Source of the DNA: Kosakonia sp. SMBL-WEM22
GTDB taxonomy: Bacteria > Pseudomonadota > Gammaproteobacteria > Enterobacterales > Enterobacteriaceae
Direction of reading: 5' to 3'
Assembly (NCBI RefSeq): GCF_014490785.1
Contig: NZ_CP051488.1
Coordinates: forward strand, 1,488,001-1,552,000
DNA: 64,000 nt
Shown here: one piece after another, positions 34,563-42,834 of the stretch
How positions within the stretch are numbered: the first letter of the stretch is position 1
Layout of the letters: every line of letters starts with the position of its first letter
Position numbers and translations under genes: made by a program
The notes under the pieces: model-generated
Told to the model about the DNA's origin: nothing
Databases searched by the model: none
What the model saw: only the letters and a program-made list of their open reading frames with translations

Positions 34563-35488
34563 AAATTCTTCGCGCGGGGATGTATACCTCATTGCAGGGC
34601 GGTAAGCGCATCGGCCTGCGTCAGTCCGGTGTCAGCTACTGCGGCGCGCTCGATGGCCCGGCGCTGGAGATTGCCAATGCGCTGGTCGGCAACGCACCGG
34701 ATGCTGCCGCACTTGAGATTACGCTCGGCCAGTGTGAAGTGGAGTTCGCCCGCGACTGCTGGTTTGCTCTCACCGGCGCAGGCTGCGATGCGACACTTGA
34801 TGGCACTGATGTCTGGACCGGCTGGCGATTTGCGGCGAAGGCCGGGCAGCGGCTGGTGCTGAATCGCCCGCGCTTTGGCGTGCGCAGCTATCTCGCCGTC
34901 GCGGGCGGTTTCGATCTACCGGAGGTGATGGGATCGGGCAGTACCGATCTGCAAACCGCCATCGGCGGGCTGGAGGGGCGTTTGCTGCGCGATGGCGATA
35001 TGCTGCCGCTCGGCACACCTGCGCGGGACTTCGGCGCGCAGCAGGGCGTAAAACAGTTATTGTGGACGAACCGGATCCGCGCCCTGCCGGGGCCGGAGTA
35101 TCACGAATTTGACGCCGCCTCGCAGGAGGCGTTCTGGCGTCTACCGTGGCATATCAACCCGCAGAGCAACCGCATGGGCTACCGTCTGCAGGGGCAGCCG
35201 CTGGTACGCACGACGGAGCGGGATCTGCTCTCCCACGGGCTGCTGCCCGGCGTTATCCAGGTGCCCGCAAATGGCCAGCCGATTGTGTTGATGAATGATT
35301 GCCAAACCACCGGCGGTTACCCGCGCATTGCCTGTATTATCGAAGCCGATCTCTACCGTCTGGCGCAAATTCGCCTTGGTCAGCCCGTTCACTTTGTGCA
35401 GTGCTCCCTCGACGAAGCGCTGCAGGCGCGGCGCGAACAGCGCCTGTTTCTTGATCAGCTGGCGTGGCGGTTGCGCGATGCGGATTGA
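34556..35488 (+). CDS. pxpC: 5-oxoprolinase subunit C
   Basis: A 310-aa protein of the biotin-dependent carboxylase-like (KipA/AHS2) family. Recognisable segments are GLRQSGVSYCGALDGPALEIAN, RSYLAVAGGF, GPEYHEF and NDCQTTGGYPRIA. It works with PxpB. Overlaps with both neighbours (7 and 11 nt) point to translational coupling. Confidence 0.95.
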   Translation: MLKILRAGMYTSLQGGKRIGLRQSGVSYCGALDGPALEIANALVGNAPDAAALEITLGQCEVEFARDCWFALTGAGCDATLDGTDVWTGWRFAAKAGQRLVLNRPRFGVRSYLAVAGGFDLPEVMGSGSTDLQTAIGGLEGRLLRDGDMLPLGTPARDFGAQQGVKQLLWTNRIRALPGPEYHEFDAASQEAFWRLPWHINPQSNRMGYRLQGQPLVRTTERDLLSHGLLPGVIQVPANGQPIVLMNDCQTTGGYPRIACIIEADLYRLAQIRLGQPVHFVQCSLDEALQARREQRLFLDQLAWRLRDAD

Positions 35489-36218
35489 TCTCAACGCCGA
35501 TATCGGCGAAGGCTTTGCCGAAAACGACCGCGAACTGATGCAGGTAGTGAGTTCGGTGAATATCGCCTGCGGCTTTCATGCCGGCGATGCCGCCACCATG
35601 CTCACCTGCATTGAGCTGGCATTGGCGAACGATGTCGCTATCGGCGCGCACCCGTCGTTTCTCGATCGCGAAAATTTTGGCCGCAAAAGAATGTCTACCC
35701 CGCCGGACGTGGTCTACAGCGAAGTGCTCTATCAGTGCGGCGCGCTGGCGGCGCTGGCGAAATCCCGCGGCGCGGCCCTTTCGCACGTGAAACCCCACGG
35801 CATGCTCTACAACCAGGCAGCGCAAGATACAGCGCTTGCGGAGGCTATCGCCCGCGCGGTACGGGATCTCGATCCCGGTCTGATACTGGTCGGACTGGCG
35901 GGCAGCGAGCTGATCCGCGCAGGCGCACGGCTGGGGTTGGCGACGCGTGAAGAGGTGTTCGCCGATCGCGGTTATCAGCGCAACGGCCAGCTTGTGCCAC
36001 GCGGTGAGCCGGGCGCACTGATTGAGGATGAGCAACTGGCGCTGGCACAGACGCTGGAGATGGTGCAGCGTGGGCGCGTCAAAAGCGTTGAGGGTGACTA
36101 TGCACCCGTTAACGCGCAGACGGTCTGTCTGCATGGGGATGGCGCCCATGCGCTCGCCTTTGCCCGTTATTTACGTGCCGCGTTTATTGCCAAAGGCATT
36201 ACCGTTTCATCACGCTGA
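35478..36218 (+). CDS. pxpA: 5-oxoprolinase subunit A
   Basis: A 246-aa LamB/YcsF family protein. It begins MRIDLNADIGEGF, with the metal-type motif NIACGFHAGD, then GAHPSFLDRENFGR and VKPHGMLYNQA. The start at 35478 lies 11 nt inside pxpC; the frame is open upstream but only as shadow of pxpC. nei follows after 12 nt. Confidence 0.95.
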   Translation: MRIDLNADIGEGFAENDRELMQVVSSVNIACGFHAGDAATMLTCIELALANDVAIGAHPSFLDRENFGRKRMSTPPDVVYSEVLYQCGALAALAKSRGAALSHVKPHGMLYNQAAQDTALAEAIARAVRDLDPGLILVGLAGSELIRAGARLGLATREEVFADRGYQRNGQLVPRGEPGALIEDEQLALAQTLEMVQRGRVKSVEGDYAPVNAQTVCLHGDGAHALAFARYLRAAFIAKGITVSSR

Positions 36219-36230
36219 TCAGGAGTTTTC

Positions 36231-37022
36231 ATGCCGGAAGGACCGGAGATTCGCCGCGCGGCGGACACACTGGAAGCCGCGATTAAGGGCAAACCGCTGA
36301 CCGACGTCTGGTTTGCCCAGCCACATCTTGCGGATTATGCCGCCGGGCTGGTGGGGCAGCAGATCGATGCCATTGAGACACGCGGCAAAGCGCTGTTAAC
36401 GCACTTTTCCGGCGGGTTAACGCTTTATAGCCACAATCAACTCTACGGAGTTTGGCGCGTGGTAAAAGCGGGCGAGCTGCCGGAGACCAATCGCGTACTG
36501 CGCGTACGCCTGCAGGCGGCAGATAAGGCGATTTTGCTCTACAGCGCCTCAGAGATTGCGCTACTGACGCCAGAGCAGCTGGTGCAGCACCCTTTTTTGC
36601 TGCGCGTAGGCCCGGATGTGCTGGATATGCGCCTGACGGTAGAGGAGGTGAAGGCGCGTCTGCTCTCGCCGCGCTTCCGCCGTCGACAGTTTGCCGGGTT
36701 GTTGCTCGACCAGGCCTTTCTCGCCGGATTAGGTAACTATTTGCGCGTCGAAATTCTCTGGCACAGCGGGCTGACCGGGCAGCGCAAAGCCGAGCAGCTT
36801 AGCGAGAGCGAGTTGGATCTGCTGGCAGAAGCGTTGCTGGCGATCCCGCGTCTCTCGTATCAGACCCGTGGGCGCGTCGATGAGAAGAAGCATCACGGGG
36901 CGCTGTTTCGCTTTAAGGTGTTTCACCGCGCCGGGAAGACGTGTGAGCGCTGTGGTGGGATTATTGAGAAGACAACGCTCTCATCACGACCCTTTTATTG
37001 GTGCCCGGGGTGTCAGCGGTAA
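36231..37022 (+). CDS. nei: Endonuclease VIII, DNA glycosylase/AP lyase
   Basis: Nei removes oxidised pyrimidines and cuts the AP site. The 263-aa protein starts MPEGPEIRR: Pro2 is the catalytic amine and Glu3 the proton donor. Lys53 is in THFSGG-side loop RGKALLTHF, a helix-two-turn-helix is at GNYLRVEILWHSG, and the zinc finger CERCGGI...FYWCPGCQ ends the protein. It is the last gene of the ybgI-pxp-nei stretch. Confidence 0.97.
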   Translation: MPEGPEIRRAADTLEAAIKGKPLTDVWFAQPHLADYAAGLVGQQIDAIETRGKALLTHFSGGLTLYSHNQLYGVWRVVKAGELPETNRVLRVRLQAADKAILLYSASEIALLTPEQLVQHPFLLRVGPDVLDMRLTVEEVKARLLSPRFRRRQFAGLLLDQAFLAGLGNYLRVEILWHSGLTGQRKAEQLSESELDLLAEALLAIPRLSYQTRGRVDEKKHHGALFRFKVFHRAGKTCERCGGIIEKTTLSSRPFYWCPGCQR

Positions 37023-37047
37023 ACAAGTCAGTGTAAACGAGAACGTG

Positions 37048-37298
37048 CCCGATGGCGTCTACGCCTTATCCGGCCTACGGACCGAGCCATTTCAACCATC
37101 GTAGGCCCGATAAGCGCAGCGCCATCGGGCAATTTGTTCCGGTGCATGCCAGTGCAATCGTAGGCCCGATAAGCGCAGCGTCATCGTGTAATTGAGCGGA
37201 GAAGTGCATTCGTAGGCCCGATAAGCAAAGCGCCATCGGGCAATATTACGGGGTGAGGCTGTTGCAGGCCCGGTAAGCGCAGCGCCACCGGGCATCAG
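37048..37298. repeat. REP cluster between convergent nei and gltA
   Basis: One unit in the left orientation (GATGGCGTCTACGCCTTATCC, 37050-37079) is followed by four in the other orientation, starting near 37101, 37160, 37212 and 37263 (GTAGGCCCGATAAGCGCAGC type). Spacing is about 52-59 bp. No gene is present. It can terminate or protect both convergent transcripts. Confidence 0.85.
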
Positions 37299-37304
37299 CG
37301 GGGA

Positions 37305-38591
37305 TTAATCTTTTTTCAGATCTGACGAAAACTCGCGTTTTTCGTAACCGGTATAGAGCTGACGCGGGCGGGCAATCTTAATGCCGTCATCGTGCATCTC
37401 GTTCCAGTGCGCAATCCAGCCTACGGTACGCGCCATCGCGAAGATCACCGTAAACATAGAGGACGGAATACCCATCGCTTTCAGAATAATGCCAGAGTAA
37501 AAATCGACGTTCGGGTAGAGTTTGCGTTCGATGAAGTACGGGTCGTTGAGCGCAATGTGTTCCAGCTCCATCGCCACTTCCAGCAGATCGTCTTTGGTGC
37601 CCAGCTCGCGCAGCACTTCATGGCAGGTTTCACGCATTACGGTAGCGCGCGGGTCATAGTTCTTATAGACACGGTGACCAAAGCCCATCAGACGGAACGA
37701 ATCGTTCTTATCTTTGGCGCGACGCAGGAATTCCGGAATGTGTTTAACGGTGCTGATCTCTTCCAGCATCTTCAGTGCAGCTTCGTTCGCACCGCCGTGT
37801 GCCGGTCCCCACAGGGAGGCGATACCGGCCGCGATACAGGCAAACGGGTTCGCGCCCGACGAGCCTGCGGTACGCACGGTAGAGGTGGACGCATTCTGCT
37901 CATGGTCAGCGTGCAGGATCAGAATACGATCCATGGCGCGTTCCAGAACCGGGTTCACTTCATAGGGTTCGCACGGCGTGGAGAACATCATATGCAGGAA
38001 GTTACCTGCATAGGAGAGGTCGTTACGCGGGTAAACAAAGGGCTGGCCGATAGAGTACTTGTAGCACATCGCGGCCACGGTCGGCATTTTCGAAAGCAGG
38101 CGGAAGGCGGCGATTTCACGATGGCGCGGATTGTTCACATCCAGCGAGTCGTGATAGAACGCCGCCAGCGCGCCGGTCACACCGCACAGCACCGCCATCG
38201 GGTGCGAGTCGCGACGGAAACCGTGGAACAGACGGGTGATCTGCTCATGAATCATCGTGTGGCGTGTAACCGTCAGCGTGAACTCGTCGAACTGCTCCTG
38301 AGTCGGTTTTTCGCCGTACAGCAGGATGTAGCACACTTCAAGATAGTTGGACTCAGTCGCCAGTTGATCGATGGGGAAGCCACGGTGCAGTAAAATTCCT
38401 TCATCGCCGTCGATAAAGGTGATTTTCGATTCGCATGATGCGGTTGAGGTAAAACCTGGGTCAAAAGTGAAAACCCCTTTTGAACCGAGACTACGGATAT
38501 CAATAACATCCTGACCGAGCGTGCCTTGTAGCACATCCAGTTCAATAGCATCGTCACCATTGTAGGTGATGGTTGCTTTCTTATCAGCCAT
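37305..38591 (-). CDS. gltA: Citrate synthase
   Basis: GltA condenses oxaloacetate and acetyl-CoA, the first TCA step. It is the 428-aa type II, NADH-inhibited form. The N-terminal domain has YNGDDAIELDVLQG; catalytic His residues are in GPAHGGANE and GFGHRVYKNYDPRA and the catalytic Asp in NVDFYSGI. TAAGGAGACCGTAA precedes the ATG. It diverges from sdhCDAB-sucABCD. Confidence 0.98.
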   Translation of the reverse strand: MADKKATITYNGDDAIELDVLQGTLGQDVIDIRSLGSKGVFTFDPGFTSTASCESKITFIDGDEGILLHRGFPIDQLATESNYLEVCYILLYGEKPTQEQFDEFTLTVTRHTMIHEQITRLFHGFRRDSHPMAVLCGVTGALAAFYHDSLDVNNPRHREIAAFRLLSKMPTVAAMCYKYSIGQPFVYPRNDLSYAGNFLHMMFSTPCEPYEVNPVLERAMDRILILHADHEQNASTSTVRTAGSSGANPFACIAAGIASLWGPAHGGANEAALKMLEEISTVKHIPEFLRRAKDKNDSFRLMGFGHRVYKNYDPRATVMRETCHEVLRELGTKDDLLEVAMELEHIALNDPYFIERKLYPNVDFYSGIILKAMGIPSSMFTVIFAMARTVGWIAHWNEMHDDGIKIARPRQLYTGYEKREFSSDLKKD

Positions 38592-38987
38592 TTACGGTCT
38601 CCTTAGCGCCTTATTGCTTAAGACCGCCAGCCACCGGGTTTGCCTTCACTTGACCGTCAATGTTAACGAATTGTTATATAGCTCGCTGCTCTGCGAAGAG
38701 GAGATACCAGGGTACAGAGCGATAGGCGCGTGCAGATACACATTGAAAATACAGTGAAAAAACAGCAAATCAGCGTCTTAGCAGTCCGAATTTATCAAAC
38801 CTGTATATCACTAATAACTGTCCTAATTAAATCGGTCAATACCATCACACTGTTACATAACTTATTCTCAGGTGAAAGCAAGACCCCATAACTTTTAAGC
38901 ATTATAAGTTCTTTCTGGCGTAGTTTGTAACAAGAATGTTTAACTTTTGTCAAATCAGATGATTAAATTTTAAAATAATGTTGTTAT

Positions 38988-39003
38988 CGTGACCTTGGTC
39001 ACT
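38988..39003. promoter_or_regulatory. CRP site upstream of sdhC
   Basis: CGTGACCTTGGTCACT contains GTGA-N6-TCAC, eight of the ten CRP consensus positions. It is centred about 80 bp upstream of the likely sdhC start of transcription. Confidence 0.6.
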
Positions 39004-39040
39004 GTTCTGCATAAAACCCGACAAACTATATGTAGGTTAA

Positions 39041-39069
39041 TTGTAATGATTTTGTGAACGACCTATACT
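39041..39069 (+). promoter_or_regulatory. sdhCDAB promoter
   Basis: TTGTAA (39041-39046), 17-bp spacer, TATACT (39064-39069), the same arrangement as the E. coli sdh promoter. Confidence 0.75.
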
Positions 39070-39241
39070 GCCGCCAGGTCTCCGGAATACCCTGCCATCC
39101 CGAGCCACCCAGCGTTGTAACCTGTCGTTTAGCATCTGGAAGCACATTTTTTGCATGACGAGCAGTTATAGAAAGGACGCTGTCTGACCCGCACGCAGAC
39201 CGGAGGAAGGAAACTATAAGAATAGCATGTGGGCGTTATTC

Positions 39242-39631
39242 ATGATAAAAAATGTGAAAAAACAAAGACCTGTCAATCTGGATTTAACAACGATCCAGTT
39301 TCCTGTTACGGCTATAGCTTCCATTCTCCACCGCGTTTCCGGCGTCATCACGTTTGTGGCGATCGGCATTCTGTTGTGGATACTGGGCTTGTCGCTGTCA
39401 TCTGAAGAGGGCTTCCAGGCCGCTTCTGCCATCATGGGCAGTTTCTTCGCTAAATTCATCTTCTGGGGCATCCTCACCGCGCTGGCGTATCACGCTGTCG
39501 GCGGCATTCGCCACATGTTTATGGATTTTGGCTGGCTGGAAGAGAACTTCGCCGCAGGAAAACGTTCCGCCAATATTGCTTTTGTGATCACTGTCGTGCT
39601 TTCAATTCTCGCAGGAGTCCTCGTATGGTAA
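39242..39631 (+). CDS. sdhC: Succinate dehydrogenase cytochrome b556 subunit
   Basis: A 129-aa membrane anchor of complex II with three helices. Ser27/Arg31-type quinone residues lie in SILHRVSGV, and the heme ligand His is in LAYHAVGGIRH. An in-frame ATG five codons upstream (39227, MWALFM...) is also possible, but the E. coli protein starts at the second Met. In E. coli RyhB and Spot 42 act on this start region. It overlaps sdhD by 7 nt. Confidence 0.95.
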   Translation: MIKNVKKQRPVNLDLTTIQFPVTAIASILHRVSGVITFVAIGILLWILGLSLSSEEGFQAASAIMGSFFAKFIFWGILTALAYHAVGGIRHMFMDFGWLEENFAAGKRSANIAFVITVVLSILAGVLVW

Positions 39632-39972
39632 GCAACGCCTCCGCATTAGGACGCAACGGCGTACATGATTTTATTCTTGTTCGTGCTACCGCTATTGTCC
39701 TGACGTTATACATCATCTACATGGTGGGCTTTTTCGCGCTGCACCGCGAACTGACCTGGGTTGTCTGGACGGGCTTCTTCTCCTCCTCCTTCACGAAAGT
39801 CTTTACCCTGCTGGCGCTCTTTTCCACCCTGATCCACACGTGGATCGGCATGTGGCAGGTATTGACCGACTACGTTAAGCACGTTGCAACTCGCCTGCTG
39901 CTGCAGCTGGTGATCGTTGTTGCGCTGGTCGCGTATGTCATTTATGGATTCGTTGTGGTGTGGGGTGTGTAA
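39625..39972 (+). CDS. sdhD: Succinate dehydrogenase membrane anchor
   Basis: A 115-aa protein with three membrane helices; the second heme ligand His is in LIHTWIGMWQVLTDYVK, which also holds the quinone-site Tyr and Asp. Its TAA overlaps the sdhA ATG (TAATG). Confidence 0.96.
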   Translation: MVSNASALGRNGVHDFILVRATAIVLTLYIIYMVGFFALHRELTWVVWTGFFSSSFTKVFTLLALFSTLIHTWIGMWQVLTDYVKHVATRLLLQLVIVVALVAYVIYGFVVVWGV

Positions 39973-41738
39973 TGAAACTGCCAGTCAGAGAATTTGATGC
40001 TGTTGTAATTGGCGCAGGTGGCGCAGGTATGCGCGCGGCGTTACAAATTTCCCAGAGCGGGCAAACCTGTGCGCTGCTCTCTAAAGTTTTTCCAACCCGT
40101 TCCCACACTGTCTCTGCGCAGGGCGGTATCACCGTTGCGCTGGGCAATACCCATGAAGATAACTGGGAATGGCACATGTATGACACGGTAAAAGGCTCTG
40201 ACTATATCGGTGACCAGGATGCCATTGAATATATGTGTAAAACCGGCCCGGAAGCGATTCTTGAGCTGGAACATATGGGTCTGCCGTTTTCCCGTCTGGA
40301 AGATGGCCGTATCTATCAGCGTCCGTTTGGTGGCCAGTCGAAAGATTTCGGCGGCGAGCAGGCGGCACGTACGGCGGCCGCGGCTGACCGTACCGGTCAC
40401 GCGCTGCTGCACACCCTTTATCAGCAGAACCTGAAAAACCACACCACCATCTTCTCCGAATGGTATGCGCTCGATCTGGTGAAAAACCAGGATGGCGCGG
40501 TGGTTGGCTGTACGGCGCTCTGCATCGAAACCGGTGAAGTAGTCTACTTCAAAGCGCGCGCCACCGTATTGGCAACCGGCGGGGCGGGGCGTATTTATCA
40601 GTCCACCACCAACGCACACATTAACACTGGTGATGGTGTTGGTATGGCGCTGCGTGCCGGCGTACCGGTACAGGATATGGAGATGTGGCAGTTCCACCCG
40701 ACCGGTATCGCCGGCGCAGGTGTACTGGTCACCGAAGGGTGCCGTGGTGAAGGCGGTTATCTGCTGAACAAACATGGCGAGCGCTTTATGGAGCGTTATG
40801 CGCCAAATGCGAAAGATCTGGCCGGCCGCGACGTGGTTGCGCGCTCGATCATGATCGAAATTCGCGAAGGCCGCGGTTGCGATGGCCCGTGGGGCCCGCA
40901 CGCTAAACTGAAACTCGATCACCTCGGTAAAGAGGTACTGGAATCGCGCCTGCCGGGGATCCTTGAGCTGTCGCGCACCTTTGCCCACGTCGATCCGGTG
41001 AAAGAGCCGATCCCGGTTATCCCGACCTGCCACTACATGATGGGCGGTATTCCGACCAAAGTGACCGGCCAGGCGCTGACCGTTAACGCCCAGGGCGAAG
41101 ATGTGGTGATCCCGGGTCTGTTCGCAGTAGGCGAAATTGCCTGCGTATCGGTACACGGCGCGAACCGTCTGGGCGGCAACTCGCTGCTCGACCTGGTGGT
41201 GTTTGGTCGCGCGGCGGGCCTGCATCTGCAGGAGTCCATCGCCGAGCAGGGCGCACTGCGTGATGCCAGCGAGTCTGACATTGAGGCTTCCCTTGAGCGC
41301 CTTAACCGCTGGAATAACAACCGCGATGGCGAAGATCCGGTCACCATTCGTAAAGCGCTGCAAGAGTGTATGCAGCATAACTTCTCGGTCTTCCGTGAAG
41401 GCGATGCGATGGCGAAGGGGCTGGAGCAGCTGAAAGTGATCCGCGAGCGTCTGAAAAACGCCCGTCTGGACGATACCTCCAGCGAGTTCAACACCCAGCG
41501 CGTTGAGTGTCTGGAGCTGGATAACCTGATGGAAACGGCCTATGCAACGGCGGTTTCTGCCAACTTCCGAACCGAAAGCCGTGGCGCGCATAGCCGCTTC
41601 GACTATCCGGATCGTGACGATGAGAACTGGTTGTGTCACTCCCTGTACCTGCCAGAGACGGAATCTATGACGCGTCGCAGCGTCAATATGGAACCGAAAC
41701 TGCGTCCGGCGTTCCCGCCGAAGATTCGTACTTACTAA
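39972..41738 (+). CDS. sdhA: Succinate dehydrogenase flavoprotein subunit
   Basis: The 588-aa subunit that oxidises succinate to fumarate. The Rossmann motif is GAGGAGMRAAL; covalent FAD is on His45 (TRSHTVSAQGG); substrate residues are in FHPTGI and the catalytic Arg in GRDVVARSIM (near 286). It is almost identical to E. coli SdhA. A GTG four codons upstream is in frame but overlaps sdhD. Confidence 0.98.
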   Translation: MKLPVREFDAVVIGAGGAGMRAALQISQSGQTCALLSKVFPTRSHTVSAQGGITVALGNTHEDNWEWHMYDTVKGSDYIGDQDAIEYMCKTGPEAILELEHMGLPFSRLEDGRIYQRPFGGQSKDFGGEQAARTAAAADRTGHALLHTLYQQNLKNHTTIFSEWYALDLVKNQDGAVVGCTALCIETGEVVYFKARATVLATGGAGRIYQSTTNAHINTGDGVGMALRAGVPVQDMEMWQFHPTGIAGAGVLVTEGCRGEGGYLLNKHGERFMERYAPNAKDLAGRDVVARSIMIEIREGRGCDGPWGPHAKLKLDHLGKEVLESRLPGILELSRTFAHVDPVKEPIPVIPTCHYMMGGIPTKVTGQALTVNAQGEDVVIPGLFAVGEIACVSVHGANRLGGNSLLDLVVFGRAAGLHLQESIAEQGALRDASESDIEASLERLNRWNNNRDGEDPVTIRKALQECMQHNFSVFREGDAMAKGLEQLKVIRERLKNARLDDTSSEFNTQRVECLELDNLMETAYATAVSANFRTESRGAHSRFDYPDRDDENWLCHSLYLPETESMTRRSVNMEPKLRPAFPPKIRTY

Positions 41739-41754
41739 TGCGGAGACAGGATTG

Positions 41755-42471
41755 ATGAAACTCGAATTCTCGATTTATCGCTATAACCCGGACGTCGACG
41801 ACGCGCCGCGCATGCAGGATTACACCCTGGAAGCGGAAGAGGGTCGCGACATGATGCTGCTTGATGCCTTAATGCAGATAAAAGAGACCGACTCCACGCT
41901 GTCGTTCCGCCGCTCCTGCCGTGAAGGGGTGTGTGGTTCCGATGGTCTGAACATGAACGGCAAGAATGGGCTGGCCTGTATCACCCCGATCTCCGCACTC
42001 GGTAACGGCAAGAAGAAGATTGTCATCCGCCCGCTGCCGGGTCTGCCGGTGATCCGCGATTTGGTGGTGGACATGGGGCAGTTCTATGCCCAATATGAAA
42101 AAATTAAGCCTTACCTGTTGAATAATGGGCAAAATCCGCCGGCGCGTGAGCATCTGCAGGCACCGGAGCAGCGTGAGAAACTCGACGGTCTCTATGAGTG
42201 TATTCTCTGTGCCTGCTGTTCGACCTCTTGCCCGTCGTTCTGGTGGAACCCGGAGAAGTTCATCGGCCCGGCAGGCCTGCTGGCGGCGTACCGCTTCCTG
42301 ATCGATAGCCGCGATACGGAAACGGATAAACGCCTCGATGGCCTGAGCGATGCTTTCAGCGTATTCCGCTGCCATAGCATCATGAACTGCGTCAGTGTAT
42401 GTCCGAAAGGGCTCAACCCGACGCGCGCCATTGGCCACATTAAGTCAATGTTACTGCAACGCAGTGCATAA
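41755..42471 (+). CDS. sdhB: Succinate dehydrogenase iron-sulfur subunit
   Basis: A 238-aa protein carrying three clusters: 2Fe-2S (SCREGVCGSDG and CIT), 4Fe-4S (CILCACCSTSC) and 3Fe-4S (CHSIMNCVSVCPKG). It passes electrons from FAD to ubiquinone. The ATG at 41755 matches the E. coli start; a TTG one codon earlier gives the alternative. Confidence 0.97.
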   Translation: MKLEFSIYRYNPDVDDAPRMQDYTLEAEEGRDMMLLDALMQIKETDSTLSFRRSCREGVCGSDGLNMNGKNGLACITPISALGNGKKKIVIRPLPGLPVIRDLVVDMGQFYAQYEKIKPYLLNNGQNPPAREHLQAPEQREKLDGLYECILCACCSTSCPSFWWNPEKFIGPAGLLAAYRFLIDSRDTETDKRLDGLSDAFSVFRCHSIMNCVSVCPKGLNPTRAIGHIKSMLLQRSA

Positions 42472-42480
42472 AAAGGTAAA

Positions 42481-42549
42481 GCCGGATGGCGCTTGCGCTT
42501 ATCCGGCCTACAGTATTGATACGCCCGGCACGCGCATGCGCACCGGGCG
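42481..42549. repeat. REP-type palindromes after sdhB
   Basis: GCCGGATGGCGC-TTGC-GCTTATCCGGCCTAC (42481-42511) is a REP unit; CGCCCGG...CCGGGCG (42522-42549) is a second dyad. They sit inside the sdh-suc operon, 10 nt after sdhB. Confidence 0.8.
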
Positions 42550-42589
42550 AGTAAAAGCAGCAGAAACCTCTAAAAACCGCCACTGAAAC

Positions 42590-42716
42590 ATAATCGAGGT
42601 GTTTGGCGCGAGACAAGGCAGCAATTGAGCGCATTCCGGGCAGCATAGTGAACTATGTGACCTGGGTGAGTGAAGGCAGCCAACGCCGTCGTAGCCCGAA
42701 CATCGCAGATTAGGCT
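42590..42716. repeat. ERIC-like (IRU) element remnant
   Basis: The stretch ATAATCGAG...GGCAGCAATTGAGCG...CTATGTGACCTGGGTGAGTG...GGCAGCCAACGC follows the order of the enterobacterial ERIC consensus (AAGTAAGTGACTGGGGTGAGCG, then GGCAGCCAACGC). The two ends are degenerate. It lies between sdhB and sucA, so it is transcribed with the operon. Confidence 0.5.
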
Positions 42717-42834
42717 GTTTTTAAAGGTTCCTTCGCGGGTCAAAGAACTCGCAGGTGAACCCTGGGACGTGCGCTCCGGTGTACGTCGAAGTTATCCACG
42801 GCGAAGTAAGCATAACAATGCTTAAGGGATCACG

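Larger units (their letters stand above)
38592..39241. promoter_or_regulatory. gltA-sdhC divergent control region
   Basis: This 650-bp region holds no gene; it carries the promoters for both divergent TCA operons. The right 200 bp resembles the E. coli sdh leader almost word for word, including AAGGACGCTGTCTGACCCGC and CCGGAGGAAGGAA, but about 40 nt present in the E. coli leader before sdhC appear to be missing here. Confidence 0.7.
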
